This document shows positions 53,997 through 63,350 of a stretch of 64,000 nt of DNA, piece by piece. The notes below the pieces were generated by a model. That model saw only the letters and a program-made list of their open reading frames with translations. It was not told the origin of the DNA and did no database searches. The position numbers and the translations under genes are program-made. Source of the stretch: JBKQHQ01 sp052148715 (GTDB lineage: Bacteria; Pseudomonadota; Alphaproteobacteria; Rhizobiales; Xanthobacteraceae); assembly GCA_052148715.1 (NCBI GenBank), contig JBKQHQ010000055.1, positions 1-64,000 of the forward strand, read 5' to 3'. The stretch's first letter is position 1, and the number at the start of each line of letters is the position of its first letter.

Positions 53997-54239
53997 TCAG
54001 CGGCCTTCGACCGCGCGCGGCAGCAATTCCTTGACCTCGACCTGGATGCGGTTGCCGCTGACCACCACCGTTCCTTTGGCGATCGGCAGGTTGTTGGCCA
54101 TGATCTTGACCTCGTCGTTCTCCTCGGAATCGAGCTCGATGATGGCGCCGCGGCCGAGCCGCAATACTTGATGGACGGGCATCGAGGTGGTGCCGAGTAC
54201 GACGGCGATATCGAGAGCAACCTTATCCAGAGTGGGCAT
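53997..54239 (-). CDS. fliN: FliN/SpoA family flagellar motor switch-type protein (orphan)
   Basis: The 80-residue protein is little more than one SpoA domain (VALDIAVVLGTTSMPVHQVL, LGRGAIIELD, VYxxN-like IAKGTVVVSGNRIQVEVKEL). FliN forms the C-ring of the flagellar motor with FliM and FliG. No other flagellar gene is nearby, and it lies between tRNA-Leu and lipB. Short orphan FliN copies next to lipB also occur in Bradyrhizobium relatives, so this position may be old. Confidence 0.85.
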   Translation of the reverse strand: MPTLDKVALDIAVVLGTTSMPVHQVLRLGRGAIIELDSEENDEVKIMANNLPIAKGTVVVSGNRIQVEVKELLPRAVEGR

Positions 54240-54293
54240 GCGCTGTCCTTGACCGAACCGATGGCGCCCACGTCAACATGCTATGGTGAACGA

Positions 54294-55046
54294 GTGGTTA
54301 ACGAACGCAACGATTTGCCGCCAGGCCTGCCTCCGCGCGCGGGATCGCCGCCAGTCGAGTGGCGCGTCGGCGAGGGCCGCGTGGCCTATGCAACAGCCCT
54401 TTCCGCCATGGAGGCGCGCGCGGCCGCCATTGCGGAAGGGGCCGCGCCCGAGCTTGTATGGCTCGTCGAGCACCCTCCCCTCTACACCGCCGGCACCAGC
54501 GCCAAGCCGCAGGAGCTGATCGAGGCGCGGTTTCCGGTGCATTGGACCGGTCGCGGGGGGCAGTTCACCTACCACGGCCCCGGCCAGCGGGTTGCCTACC
54601 TGATGCTCGACCTCAGGCGTCGGGGGCCCGACGTGCGGCGTTTCGTGGCAACGCTCGAGGAATGGCTGATCCGCTCGCTGGCCGCCTTCAATATCCGCGG
54701 CGAGCGGCGGGAGGACCGGGTCGGGGTCTGGGTGCGCCGCCCCGACAAGGGGGCCCTGCACGAGGACAAGATTGCCGCAATCGGCATCCGCCTGAAGCGC
54801 TGGGTAAGCCTGCACGGCATCGCACTCAACGTCGACTGCGACCTCAGCCACTTCTCCGGCATCGTCCCCTGCGGCGTCGCCGAGCCTCGCTACGGCGTGA
54901 CGAGCCTCGTCGATCTCGGCCTGCCGGTGACGATGCCCGACGTGGATCTCGTGCTGCGGCAGGAGTTTGAGGCGCTCTTCGGGCCGACACGGACGGCGGA
55001 TCGCGACCCCGCAATAGCCGACGAAGCCACATCCGCTGCCCGCTAA
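54294..55046 (+). CDS. lipB: Octanoyltransferase
   Basis: LipB moves an octanoyl group from ACP to apo-lipoyl domains, which LipA then sulfurates. The 250-residue protein has GGQFTYHGPGQRVAYLMLDL with the conserved His, DKIAAIGIRLKRWVSLHGIALN with the catalytic Lys, and SHFSGIVPCGV with the catalytic Cys. The GTG at 54294 gives MVNERNDL, like relatives; an ATG 33 bases upstream is possible. It is divergent from fliN. Confidence 0.93.
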   Translation: MVNERNDLPPGLPPRAGSPPVEWRVGEGRVAYATALSAMEARAAAIAEGAAPELVWLVEHPPLYTAGTSAKPQELIEARFPVHWTGRGGQFTYHGPGQRVAYLMLDLRRRGPDVRRFVATLEEWLIRSLAAFNIRGERREDRVGVWVRRPDKGALHEDKIAAIGIRLKRWVSLHGIALNVDCDLSHFSGIVPCGVAEPRYGVTSLVDLGLPVTMPDVDLVLRQEFEALFGPTRTADRDPAIADEATSAAR

Positions 55047-55173
55047 GCGGACGCTTCGAGTTTCGGTTTCACACGCCCGGCGCGCTGCACGCCAAAAGCT
55101 CGGCGCCATCGGCTATGGAACCGAGCACGCCGATGCTTTATTTGGATGAGGAATTCCAGGAAGGACGCGACCG

Positions 55174-56574
55174 ATGGACCTCGATCCGGTTCTGCTTTCG
55201 CGGCTGCAATTCGCCTGGGTGATCGGCTGGCACATTCTCTTGCCGGCGTTCACGGTGGGACTGGCCTCCTTCATCGCGCTCTTGGAGGGTGTCCATGTGG
55301 CGACGAGGAATCCCGTGTTTCTGCGGATTTCTCAGTTTTGGCTCAAGATTTTCGCCATTTCGTTCGGCATGGGAGTCGTCACCGGCATTGTCATGCCGTT
55401 CCAGATCGGCACGAACTGGAGTCGCTACTCCGATACGGCCGCGAACATCATCTCGCCGCTTCTCGCCTATGAGGGCCTCACAGCCTTCTTTCTGGAAGCG
55501 ACCTTTCTCGGCATTCTAATGTTCGGGCGCAAGCTGGTGCCGCCCGCCATCCACTTCGTCGCGGCGTTCCTTGTTGCCGCCGGGACGCTGTTCTCATCCT
55601 TCTGGATTCTCGCCACCAACAGCTGGATGCAAACGCCGGCCGGCTACACGCTGATCGACGGGCGTTTCTTCCCCGAGAGCTGGGCCGCGATCGTCTTCAG
55701 CCCGTCTTTCGTTTACCGCCTCGCGCACACCGTCTCGGCGTTCTACGTCACGACGGCGTTCGTCGTGCTGGGCGTCGCGGCTTATACGCTGCGCCGCGGC
55801 CGCTTCGTCAAGGAAGGTCGGGTGATGCTGCGGCTGGCGCTTTGGTTCCTCATCATTTTCATGCCGCTGCAGATGGTGCTCGGCGATCTGCACGGCCTCA
55901 ACACCGCGAAGTATCAGCCCGCCAAGCTCGCCGCGATCGAGGGCCTGTGGGAGACCGGCAAGGGCGTGCCCGCCTCGATCATCGGCTGGCCCAACATGCA
56001 GGCCGAACGCAACGATTTCGAGATTGCGATCCCAAAGCTCGGCAGCCTTTACCTGACCCATTCGTGGGACGGCGAGGTGAAGGGATTGAAGGATTTCCCG
56101 CCGGATCAGCGTCCTCCGGTGGCCGTGCCTTATTTCGCCTTCCGCATCATGGTCGGCATCGGCCTGCTGATGCTCGCCATCGTCGTGTGCGGAATGGTGC
56201 TGCTGTGGCGACGGCAGGTCGATACGAGTGCTTGGTATCTAAAACTCTGTCAGCTCGCTTTTCCGGTCGGCTTCATCGCCGTGATCGCCGGCTGGACGAC
56301 GACGGAGGTCGGGCGGCAGCCTTGGACCATCTACGGTTTGCTGCGAACGGCCGATTCGGTCTCGCCGTCGCTGACCGGCTTCGACGTGCTGCTGTCGCTG
56401 CTGCTCTACGTCGCCGTCTACCTGATCATCTATCCGGTGGGGCTGACCCTGATGCTCCGGCTCGTTTGGGCGGGCCCCGGCGCGCAAGCTCCGGACGGCG
56501 GCACTCCGGTCGCAGGCAGCCGGCTGCTGGGGCCCGTTGAAGCCATGCCGTCGTCGTCCGAGGGGCGAGCGTGA
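55174..56574 (+). CDS. cydA: Cytochrome bd-type quinol oxidase subunit I
   Basis: This subunit carries the haems and the quinol site of a terminal oxidase that reduces O2 without pumping protons. The 466-residue protein has helices with WVIGWHILLPAFTVG (haem His), GVVTGIVMPFQIGTNW, and the Q-loop region KYQPAKLAAIEGLWETG. It also has TEVGRQPWTIYGLLRTADS. The short Q-loop is typical of the cyanide-insensitive (Cio) branch. Its stop overlaps the cydB start (GTGATG). No cydX or cydDC is beside it. Confidence 0.92.
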   Translation: MDLDPVLLSRLQFAWVIGWHILLPAFTVGLASFIALLEGVHVATRNPVFLRISQFWLKIFAISFGMGVVTGIVMPFQIGTNWSRYSDTAANIISPLLAYEGLTAFFLEATFLGILMFGRKLVPPAIHFVAAFLVAAGTLFSSFWILATNSWMQTPAGYTLIDGRFFPESWAAIVFSPSFVYRLAHTVSAFYVTTAFVVLGVAAYTLRRGRFVKEGRVMLRLALWFLIIFMPLQMVLGDLHGLNTAKYQPAKLAAIEGLWETGKGVPASIIGWPNMQAERNDFEIAIPKLGSLYLTHSWDGEVKGLKDFPPDQRPPVAVPYFAFRIMVGIGLLMLAIVVCGMVLLWRRQVDTSAWYLKLCQLAFPVGFIAVIAGWTTTEVGRQPWTIYGLLRTADSVSPSLTGFDVLLSLLLYVAVYLIIYPVGLTLMLRLVWAGPGAQAPDGGTPVAGSRLLGPVEAMPSSSEGRA

Positions 56575-57584
56575 TGCTGCCGTCGCTCAGCCTGATCCCG
56601 ATCTGGACCGCAATCCTTGCGGCCGGCGTTTTCTTCTATGTCGCCCTCGACGGTTTCGATCTCGGCATCGGCATCCTCTATCAATTCGCGCCGGATCGGG
56701 ACGCGCGCAACGCCATCATGAACTCCATTGCGCCGATCTGGGACGGCAACGAGACCTGGCTGATCCTCGGCGGCCTCGGCCTGCTGGCGGCCTTCCCACT
56801 GGCGTTCGCCATCATCATCCCCGCCGTCTACTTCCCCATTCTCCTCATGCTGCTTGGCTTGATCTTCCGCGGGCTCGCTTTCGAGTTTCGCTATCGCGAC
56901 GCCGAGCACCGCGGATTCTGGGATCACGGGTTCTGTTACGGATCGCTGCTGGCCACGTTTGCGCAGGGGTGCGTCCTCGGCGCGTTCATCCAAGGCTTCC
57001 ATGTCGAAGGGCGGCAGTTTGCCGGCAGCTCGTTCGATTGGGCGACCCCGTTCGCCCTGGTGACGGGGCTGGCCTTGGTGTTCGGTTACGCGCTGCTCGG
57101 GGCAGGCTGGCTGATCATCAAGACAGAGGGCGCGCTGCAGGCTTGGGCGCGGCGCCTCGGCAGGCGCGCCCTGATCGGCGTCGTGCTGGGCGTTCTGGTC
57201 GTCAGCCTATGGACGCCATTAGCCGATGCACAGATTGCGAGCCGCTGGTTCGGCTGGCCGAACATCGCGCTGCTCGCCCCGGTGCCGCTCATCACGGCCG
57301 CCTTGGTCTGGTACGAATGGCGGTCGCTGCACGACGCCTCCGAGTATGCGCCGTTCCTCGCGGCGCTCGCGCTGTTCGGTATGTGCTATCTCGGCATCGC
57401 CATCAGTCTCTGGCCGATGATCGTGCCAAGACACTTTACGCTGGAGCAGGCCGCCGCTTCCGAGAGCACGCAGGCCTTCCTGCTGATCGGAACGCTCGCC
57501 CTCCTGCCGGTGATCTTCATCTACACCGCGTGGTCCTATTGGCTTTTCCGCGGCAAGGTGCGCGCCGACATCGGCTACCACTGA
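56571..57584 (+). CDS. cydB: Cytochrome bd-type quinol oxidase subunit II
   Basis: The 337-residue, 8-9 helix partner of CydA opens with LIPIWTAILAAGVFFYVALDGFDLGIGIL, the family signature. It carries WDGNETWLILGGLGLLAAFP and RGLAFEFRYRD. Start either the GTG at 56571, overlapping the cydA stop by 4 bases, or the ATG just after. Translational coupling should give equal amounts of the two subunits. Confidence 0.93.
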   Translation: MMLPSLSLIPIWTAILAAGVFFYVALDGFDLGIGILYQFAPDRDARNAIMNSIAPIWDGNETWLILGGLGLLAAFPLAFAIIIPAVYFPILLMLLGLIFRGLAFEFRYRDAEHRGFWDHGFCYGSLLATFAQGCVLGAFIQGFHVEGRQFAGSSFDWATPFALVTGLALVFGYALLGAGWLIIKTEGALQAWARRLGRRALIGVVLGVLVVSLWTPLADAQIASRWFGWPNIALLAPVPLITAALVWYEWRSLHDASEYAPFLAALALFGMCYLGIAISLWPMIVPRHFTLEQAAASESTQAFLLIGTLALLPVIFIYTAWSYWLFRGKVRADIGYH

Positions 57585-57612
57585 GTCGCAGCCCACGGAC
57601 GCGGCGTAGTCT

Positions 57613-57918
57613 TCACACCGTCGGCAACACCGAGAACCGCTCGCCGGGCCGTCGTCGCGAGATTGCCTCGGGTCCCGCCTCGTTGATGTCAACCGCCGTG
57701 ACGCGCGCACCGGGCGGGCCAAGCCGGCAAGCCTCGACCATCGCGGCGACCGCCTCCGCCGGCCCAGCGAAGACGGCCTCGACCGAGCCGTCGCGCCGGT
57801 TGCGGACAAAACCTTCGAGGCCTCGCGTGAGCGCCGCGTATTCGGTCCAGGCGCGATAGCCGATACCCTGCACGCGGCCGCGGATGATCACGTGGCGAAT
57901 GGTCTCGGCCGCGCTCAC
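57613..57918 (-). CDS. acyP: Acylphosphatase
   Basis: The 101-residue enzyme hydrolyses acyl phosphates. It shows the phosphate-binding loop IRGRVQGIGYRAWTEYAA, with the catalytic Arg, and GFVRNRRDGSVEAVFAG, with the catalytic Asn. The GTG start overlaps the stop of the upstream gene as GTGA, so the two are translationally coupled. Confidence 0.92.
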   Translation of the reverse strand: MSAAETIRHVIIRGRVQGIGYRAWTEYAALTRGLEGFVRNRRDGSVEAVFAGPAEAVAAMVEACRLGPPGARVTAVDINEAGPEAISRRRPGERFSVLPTV

Positions 57919-58379
57919 GCCAGCGCTCCAGTCTCGACGGCGCGCACGCCATGCCGGTCCGAGCCCGACCAGCGCGCAAGCTCGCGGATATAGGAATTCG
58001 GCAGATCCCAGTCGCGCGCCGCCTTGATGACGATCTGCAGATAGCCGGGACGCGGCCGCCCGGGCACGTCGTCGCGGCCAATATAGATCAGTGCGGCTCG
58101 GCGCTTCCCGTCCTGGCAAACCGGCAGCATGCAGCGCCGGTAGAGCCCCGACGCCACGCTCTCATAGGCATTGAGCGCAGCGAGCTCGCGCGGGCCGACG
58201 CGCCAAAGCACGCCGTGCACCGTGCGGCCGGGGTGCGGGCGGATCGAAGCATAGCCGTCGGCGGTGATGATGAAGCCCCAACCATCGAGTCGGGCGCGAC
58301 CGAGCACGTGCGCGCCGGGACAGCGCCGACCCATCGCTTCACGGCTCATATTCGATCCATAGGCGAAGCACGCGTTCAT
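57915..58379 (-). CDS. Gamma-glutamylcyclotransferase-like (AIG2) protein
   Basis: The 154-residue protein begins ACFAYGSNMSREAMGRRCPGA, the YGSN substrate-binding loop of the gamma-glutamylcyclotransferase fold. It continues GVLWRVGPRELAALNAYESV with the likely catalytic Glu. It may cyclise gamma-glutamyl compounds to 5-oxoproline or repair such groups. Coupled to acyP downstream. Confidence 0.87.
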   Translation of the reverse strand: MNACFAYGSNMSREAMGRRCPGAHVLGRARLDGWGFIITADGYASIRPHPGRTVHGVLWRVGPRELAALNAYESVASGLYRRCMLPVCQDGKRRAALIYIGRDDVPGRPRPGYLQIVIKAARDWDLPNSYIRELARWSGSDRHGVRAVETGALA

Positions 58380-58389
58380 AGGACGCAGC

Positions 58390-58941
58390 TCATGGATTCA
58401 AGGGCGCGGCCGGCACGGGGGCCGGCGCGCTCGGGCGCGTGCCCGCCCACAACGAAAGCGCGAACGTGATCAGAACCGGGATGCAGGCGATCAGCACCAA
58501 CATCATCAAGACGACGTGCAGGAGGTCGAACTGGCTCGGCGCACTGAAGGCGCCGATCAAGTAGAAGACGACGTAGAAGAGGAGGATGTTCTGCAGCGAC
58601 GCGGTCTGCGGATCCGCCGTTGCATCGCTCGCAGCGGGGACGAAAAACGCGACCGCCACGATCAACATGATCATCGCGAGCGCATCGATGACGGCAACAC
58701 CAACGGCCGGCGCGGGCGAGCGGCCGGCGTCGCGCAGACGATTGGCGTGGAGCGCGAACCACAGCCAAAGCAGGCCCGCCTGCGCGATCGCAAACGGCCA
58801 AACGCCGATGTGCATGACGGCCCATTGGAGGGTCAGCATCTGCGAGGCGATGACGGCGGCGTAGAGCACCATGGCGGCGAGTGCGAAGTCCCGCTTCCCG
58901 ACGCGTCCGGATGAGGCGAAGAACAGACCAAGCGCACGCAT
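58390..58941 (-). CDS. Polytopic membrane protein, DUF805-like
   Basis: The 183-residue protein has four or so helices and the opening ALGLFFASSGRVGKRDFALA. FALHANRLRDAGRSPAP recalls the RLRDxG motif of DUF805 proteins. Function unknown. GGGGGAG precedes the chosen ATG. It lies upstream of the cyclotransferase-acylphosphatase pair on the same strand with a 10-base gap, so the three are probably one operon. Confidence 0.75.
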   Translation of the reverse strand: MRALGLFFASSGRVGKRDFALAAMVLYAAVIASQMLTLQWAVMHIGVWPFAIAQAGLLWLWFALHANRLRDAGRSPAPAVGVAVIDALAMIMLIVAVAFFVPAASDATADPQTASLQNILLFYVVFYLIGAFSAPSQFDLLHVVLMMLVLIACIPVLITFALSLWAGTRPSAPAPVPAAPLNP

Positions 58942-59013
58942 TGCATTCTCCCCCCGCGGCGCACCCGGCAGCACGCCATGCTGGCGCGGTTCCGGCGCTT
59001 GCTCCACGCTCGC

Positions 59014-59033
59014 CATTCCGGGGCGCCGGAATG
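59014..59033. repeat. Extragenic palindrome
   Basis: A perfect 8-base stem CATTCCGG/CCGGAATG (59014-59021 and 59026-59033) with a 4-base loop lies between pccA and the DUF805-like gene. It shares the ATTCCGG core with the larger palindrome at 36200-36235, so both probably belong to one dispersed repeat family. Confidence 0.6.
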
Positions 59034-59103
59034 ACTGCCGAGGGGCGGGACCATTGACCACCGTCACAACATCAGGATGCCCGATTCGGGGCCGATGGCG
59101 CGA

Positions 59104-61104
59104 TCAGGCGAATTCCAAGACGACGGCGTCGACGGCCAGGCTGTCGCCGGGCTTGGCGTAGATCGCCCTCACCACACCGTCGCGCTCGGCGCGCAGCACG
59201 TTTTCCATTTTCATGGCTTCAACCACCGCGAGCGTCTCGCCGGCCTTGATTTCTTGGCCCGGCGCTACGGCGATCGAAAGGACAAGACCCGGCATCGGGC
59301 AGCGCACGGCCTTGCCGCCGTTGGCCGATTGCTTGACCGGCATCAGCCGCGCCGCCGCAGCCTCCGCGTGCGTGAATACATGGGCCTTGGCCTCGATCCC
59401 GTGATGGCCAATGACAAAGCCGTTGGGGATCACGCGCACCTGCACCGCGATCGGCACGCCGTCGACGGCCCCTAGCCACAGCCGCTCGCCGAGCTTCCAG
59501 GTGGACTGCAGCATGAATTCGCCGCCGTCTTCGAACGTGACGGCAATCCCTTCGCCAGCCTGCGCCACCTCGCAGAAATACTCGGCCTCGCCGAGCCGCA
59601 CGATCCGCGCACGGTCGAAACGAACGGGCCTTCCAGGCAATTGCCCGGAAATCTTGCGCTTGCGTTCATTGCCGAGGTGATCGATCGCGGCGGCGACGGC
59701 GGCAAGCCGGTGTGCGACGGCGCCGGTTGGAGTGACGCCGTGGAACCCCTGCGGGTATTCCTCGGCAACGAAGGCGGTGGAGAGCTTGCCCGAGCGCCAG
59801 CGCGGATGCTGCATCAGCGCGGCGAGAAACGGGATGTTGTGGCGGATGCCGTCGATCGTAAAGGCGTCGAGCGCGTTCGCCTGCGCATCGATCGCCGCCG
59901 CGCGGGTCGCGGCGTGCGTCACGACCTTGGCGATCATCGGATCGTAGTAGAGGGAAATCTCGCCGCCTTCTGCGGCACCCGTGTCGATGCGCAACGTCAC
60001 GCCGTCGGCCTTGCCCTCGGCCGGCGGCCGATAGCGCACCAGCCGTCCGGTCGAGGGAAGAAAATTGCGGTAAGGGTCCTCGGCGTAAACGCGGGTCTCG
60101 ATTGCGAAGCCTTGCTGCTGAACATCCTTTTGCGCAAGCGCGAGCCGCTCCCCCGCGGCGATCCGGATCATCTGCTCGACGAGGTCGATGCCGGTGACGA
60201 GCTCGGTGACCGGATGCTCGACCTGCAGCCGCGTGTTCATCTCGAGGAAATAGAAGCTCTTGTCCTGGCCGGCGACGAACTCCACCGTGCCGGCGGAATC
60301 ATAACCGACCGCCCTGGCGAGCGCGACCGCCTGCTCGCCCATGCGCTTGCGAGTGGCAGGATCGACGAGCGGCGACGGCGATTCCTCGACGATCTTCTGG
60401 TTACGGCGCTGGATCGAGCATTCGCGCTCGCCGAGATGGATGACGTTGCCGTGCTTGTCGCCGAGCACCTGAATCTCGATATGGCGCGGGTCGGTGATGA
60501 ATTTCTCGATGAACACGCGATCATCGCCGAAAGAGGACTTGGCCTCCGAGCGTGCCCGCAAAAAGCCCTCGGCGACCTCGGCAGCGCCGTGGGCGATCCG
60601 CATGCCCTTGCCTCCGCCGCCGGCGGAGGCCTTGATCATGACCGGAAAGCCGATCTCCTGCGCAATCCGCAGCGCCTGCTGCTCGCTCTCGATGACATTC
60701 GGCGAGCCCGGAACGGTCGACACCTTGGCGGCGGCGGCAAGGCGCTTGGATTCGATCTTGTCGCCCATGGCCGCCATGGCGTGCTGGTTCGGCCCGATGA
60801 AGACGATGCCGGCCCGTTCGAGCGCCGCCGCAAAGGCCGCACGTTCGGACAGAAAGCCGTAGCCCGGATGCACCGCTTGCGCGTTGCTCTTGCGGCAGGC
60901 CTCGACGATGTTGTCGATCACCAGGTAGCTCGCCGCCGCCGGCGCCGGACCAATCGGCACCGCCGCGTCCGCCATCTCCACATGAAGCGCGTCCCGGTCG
61001 GCTTCGGAATAGACGGCAACCGTCTGGATACCCATGCGGCGCGCGGTCTTGATGATCCGGCAGGCGATCTCCCCGCGGTTGGCGATCAGAATGCGTTTGA
61101 ACAT
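59104..61104 (-). CDS. pccA: Propionyl-CoA carboxylase alpha subunit (biotin carboxylase plus carrier)
   Basis: The subunit carboxylates biotin with ATP and bicarbonate and carries it to the carboxyltransferase, converting propionyl-CoA to methylmalonyl-CoA. The 666-residue protein has the biotin carboxylase domain (1-450; ATP loop KASAGGGGKGMRIA, ERECSIQRRNQK, EMNTRLQVEHPVTE), a BT-type linker domain and a C-terminal carrier with the biotin Lys in EAMKMEN. The sequence matches the PccA branch (MFKRILIANRGEIACRIIKT) better than MccA. pccB is not in the window. Confidence 0.9.
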   Translation of the reverse strand: MFKRILIANRGEIACRIIKTARRMGIQTVAVYSEADRDALHVEMADAAVPIGPAPAAASYLVIDNIVEACRKSNAQAVHPGYGFLSERAAFAAALERAGIVFIGPNQHAMAAMGDKIESKRLAAAAKVSTVPGSPNVIESEQQALRIAQEIGFPVMIKASAGGGGKGMRIAHGAAEVAEGFLRARSEAKSSFGDDRVFIEKFITDPRHIEIQVLGDKHGNVIHLGERECSIQRRNQKIVEESPSPLVDPATRKRMGEQAVALARAVGYDSAGTVEFVAGQDKSFYFLEMNTRLQVEHPVTELVTGIDLVEQMIRIAAGERLALAQKDVQQQGFAIETRVYAEDPYRNFLPSTGRLVRYRPPAEGKADGVTLRIDTGAAEGGEISLYYDPMIAKVVTHAATRAAAIDAQANALDAFTIDGIRHNIPFLAALMQHPRWRSGKLSTAFVAEEYPQGFHGVTPTGAVAHRLAAVAAAIDHLGNERKRKISGQLPGRPVRFDRARIVRLGEAEYFCEVAQAGEGIAVTFEDGGEFMLQSTWKLGERLWLGAVDGVPIAVQVRVIPNGFVIGHHGIEAKAHVFTHAEAAAARLMPVKQSANGGKAVRCPMPGLVLSIAVAPGQEIKAGETLAVVEAMKMENVLRAERDGVVRAIYAKPGDSLAVDAVVLEFA

Positions 61105-61367
61105 GCGCGCGAGCTATTCCTTGGATGGTGCGAGCGGATCGGGGCGGCCAAAATGGGTCGATCGGTTTCTAGATCATTATGCCGGCGACGCAATACAACG
61201 CATTGAAGGGCTTATGCTAAAGTTGCGGGCCAATGAGTGATGGGCTTTCTTTCGGCGGCCTATCTTTGAAACGTGCCGCCTCTTACGATACCCAGTCGCA
61301 CATCCTATAATCTTCTGGCGGCCGATCGACGGGCGGTCGCGGCAGAATTGAACCGCAGGAGGTGTCC

Positions 61368-62030
61368 ATGGCACTCTCGATTGGCGATACGGCCCCGGAT
61401 TTCGAAGCGGAGACCACCGAAGGGCGGATACGCTTTCACGATTGGATCGGCAATTCGTGGGCGGTCCTGTTCTCCCATCCGAAGGACTTTACCCCGGTCT
61501 GCACCACCGAGCTCGGCTATATGGCGCGGATCAAGCCCGAATTCGACAAGCGCAACGTCAAGATCATCGGGATCAGCGTCGATCCCGTCGACAGACATTC
61601 GCAATGGGCAAATGACATCAAGGAGACGCAGGGCTTTGCGCCGAACTACCCGATGATCGGCGACCCCGATCTGAAGGTAGCCAAGCTCTACGGCATGCTG
61701 CCCGCGAGTTCGACCGGAGACGCGTCCAAGCGCACCGCCACCGACAATCAAACCGTGCGCAACGTGTTCGTCATCGGCCCGGACAAGAAGGTCAAGCTGA
61801 TTCTCGTCTATCCGATGACTACCGGGCGCAATTTCGACGAGGTGCTGCGGGTGATCGACTCGCTGCAGCTGACGGCGAAGCACAAGGTGGCGACGCCCGC
61901 GCAATGGAAGCAGGGCGAGGACGTGATCATCGCCGGCTCCGTCTCGGACGAAGACGCGAAGAAGACCTATCCGCAAGGCTGGAAGGCGCCGCGGCCCTAC
62001 ATCCGCATCGTCCCCCAGCCGCGTGACTGA
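61368..62030 (+). CDS. 1-Cys peroxiredoxin (Prx6 group)
   Basis: The 220-residue protein reduces peroxides through the peroxidatic Cys45 in DFTPVCTTELG. The 1-Cys Prx6 pattern is supported by the long C-terminal domain ending APRPYIRIVPQP and the absence of a resolving Cys. AGGAGG five bases before the ATG at 61368 supports that start over the GTG six bases earlier. Divergent from pccA across 263 bases with no other gene seen. Confidence 0.92.
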   Translation: MALSIGDTAPDFEAETTEGRIRFHDWIGNSWAVLFSHPKDFTPVCTTELGYMARIKPEFDKRNVKIIGISVDPVDRHSQWANDIKETQGFAPNYPMIGDPDLKVAKLYGMLPASSTGDASKRTATDNQTVRNVFVIGPDKKVKLILVYPMTTGRNFDEVLRVIDSLQLTAKHKVATPAQWKQGEDVIIAGSVSDEDAKKTYPQGWKAPRPYIRIVPQPRD

Positions 62031-62274
62031 CCGGCCGGGTGCCAGATGCTGAGCGCCGAGCCCACAAGAATTCACGCGGGCGCGGCGCCAGGACCGCGCC
62101 GTGGCGGGCCGAACCGAGCGGGCGCACCTTAGCTGCGCCATGTCGCGCCGCACCAAATTGATTTCCACTATCATCACTTTGCTGTAATATTGAGCTTTTC
62201 GTCACCGACGCTCCCCACATCGGCGCTAAGATCGCCCGGGTAATGGCTCGGGAATTGCGACTACAGGAGATGCC

Positions 62275-62784
62275 ATGTCCGCGCCGTCTGCCAATCTGCA
62301 CTACTTTCGTACGTCGGCGTCTGCCGGAGCGGCAGGCTCCGCCGGCCCGTTGCTGTCTCCGGCGGAGGGCTTCGCCGCCCACGGCCATGACGCCATCCTG
62401 CTGATCGCCCGCGTCCTCATGGCCTACATCTTCGTCCAGAGCGGTTTTGGCAAGCTCATGGACATCGGCAGCTTCACGGCGGCCCTGGACGGCAAGGGCG
62501 TTCCGCTCGCCTCGGTGCTTGGCGTCGTCGCGCCTTGCGTTGAATTCTTCGGCGGTCTTGCGATCCTGCTCGGCTTCCAGACGCGCTATGCGGCGGGGCT
62601 GCTGGTCCTGTTCGTCATCGTGGCGACCGCGACCTCGCACCGCTTCTGGGAGTTCGCCGGTGAAGCGCGCCGAGGGCAGGAAATCCATTTCGACAAGAAC
62701 GTCTGCATCGTCGGCGGCCTGCTGCTGCTGGTTGCCGTTGGCGGCGGACGCTTCAGCCTCGACCGGCTGTGGCGCAAGGCCTAA
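62275..62784 (+). CDS. DoxX family membrane protein
   Basis: The 169-residue protein has a polar N-terminal 38 residues rich in Ser, Ala and Gly. Four helices follow, with LLIARVLMAYIFVQSGFGKLMD, the DoxX signature with Gly-Lys, and EFFGGLAILLGFQTRYAAGLL. DoxX proteins act in membrane redox and oxidative-stress settings; which one applies here is not shown. It follows the peroxiredoxin on the same strand after 244 bases. Its promoter region was not identified. Confidence 0.87.
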   Translation: MSAPSANLHYFRTSASAGAAGSAGPLLSPAEGFAAHGHDAILLIARVLMAYIFVQSGFGKLMDIGSFTAALDGKGVPLASVLGVVAPCVEFFGGLAILLGFQTRYAAGLLVLFVIVATATSHRFWEFAGEARRGQEIHFDKNVCIVGGLLLLVAVGGGRFSLDRLWRKA

Positions 62785-62891
62785 GCACCTGCCTTCTTGA
62801 CCTTTCCCGCGCTGGCGCGCGCCGATGCCTTGGCTGGGGGCGAGGCGGAGGCTAAGAGCTACGGACCAAAGCTCAATCCACCGAGGTCCCG

Positions 62892-63290
62892 ATGCGCGCC
62901 GACCAGCAGCCGCCGTTTGCCGACCTCCTCGGCATGCAGATCACCCATTTGTCGTCCGATCGGGTGGAGGCCGAGCTCTTGGTTCGCGAAGAGCTCAGCA
63001 ACCGATTTGGCATCCTGCACGGCGGGGCCATCATGGCCTTGGCCGACAACCTCGGCGGCACCGCCACGACGGTCAATTTGCCGGAGGGGATGCAGACCAC
63101 CACCATCGAGAGCAAAACCAATTTCTTCAGCGCGATCCCGGTCGGTGACACCGCGCGCGCCGAATGCACCCCTCTGCATCGCGGCCGCACCACCATGGTC
63201 TGGCAGACCAAGATCACTCGCAATGACGGCAAGCTCGCCGCGCTGGTGACGCAGACGCAGTTGGTGTTTCCGGCACGAGCCGCGAAGTAG
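62892..63290 (+). CDS. PaaI-type hotdog thioesterase
   Basis: The 132-residue single hotdog protein has the family core NRFGILHGGAIMALADNLGG with the HGG turn and the catalytic Asp in LADN, and a closing strand ALVTQTQLVF. It hydrolyses acyl-CoA or related thioesters of uncertain chain type. GAGGT lies six bases before the ATG. The gene after it is the formaldehyde dehydrogenase, 60 bases away. Confidence 0.88.
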   Translation: MRADQQPPFADLLGMQITHLSSDRVEAELLVREELSNRFGILHGGAIMALADNLGGTATTVNLPEGMQTTTIESKTNFFSAIPVGDTARAECTPLHRGRTTMVWQTKITRNDGKLAALVTQTQLVFPARAAK

Positions 63291-63350
63291 GCTTGGCGCC
63301 CCCGACCGAGAGCGCCACCGTAGTCGATCTCGCTGAGAACGGAGCAACAC

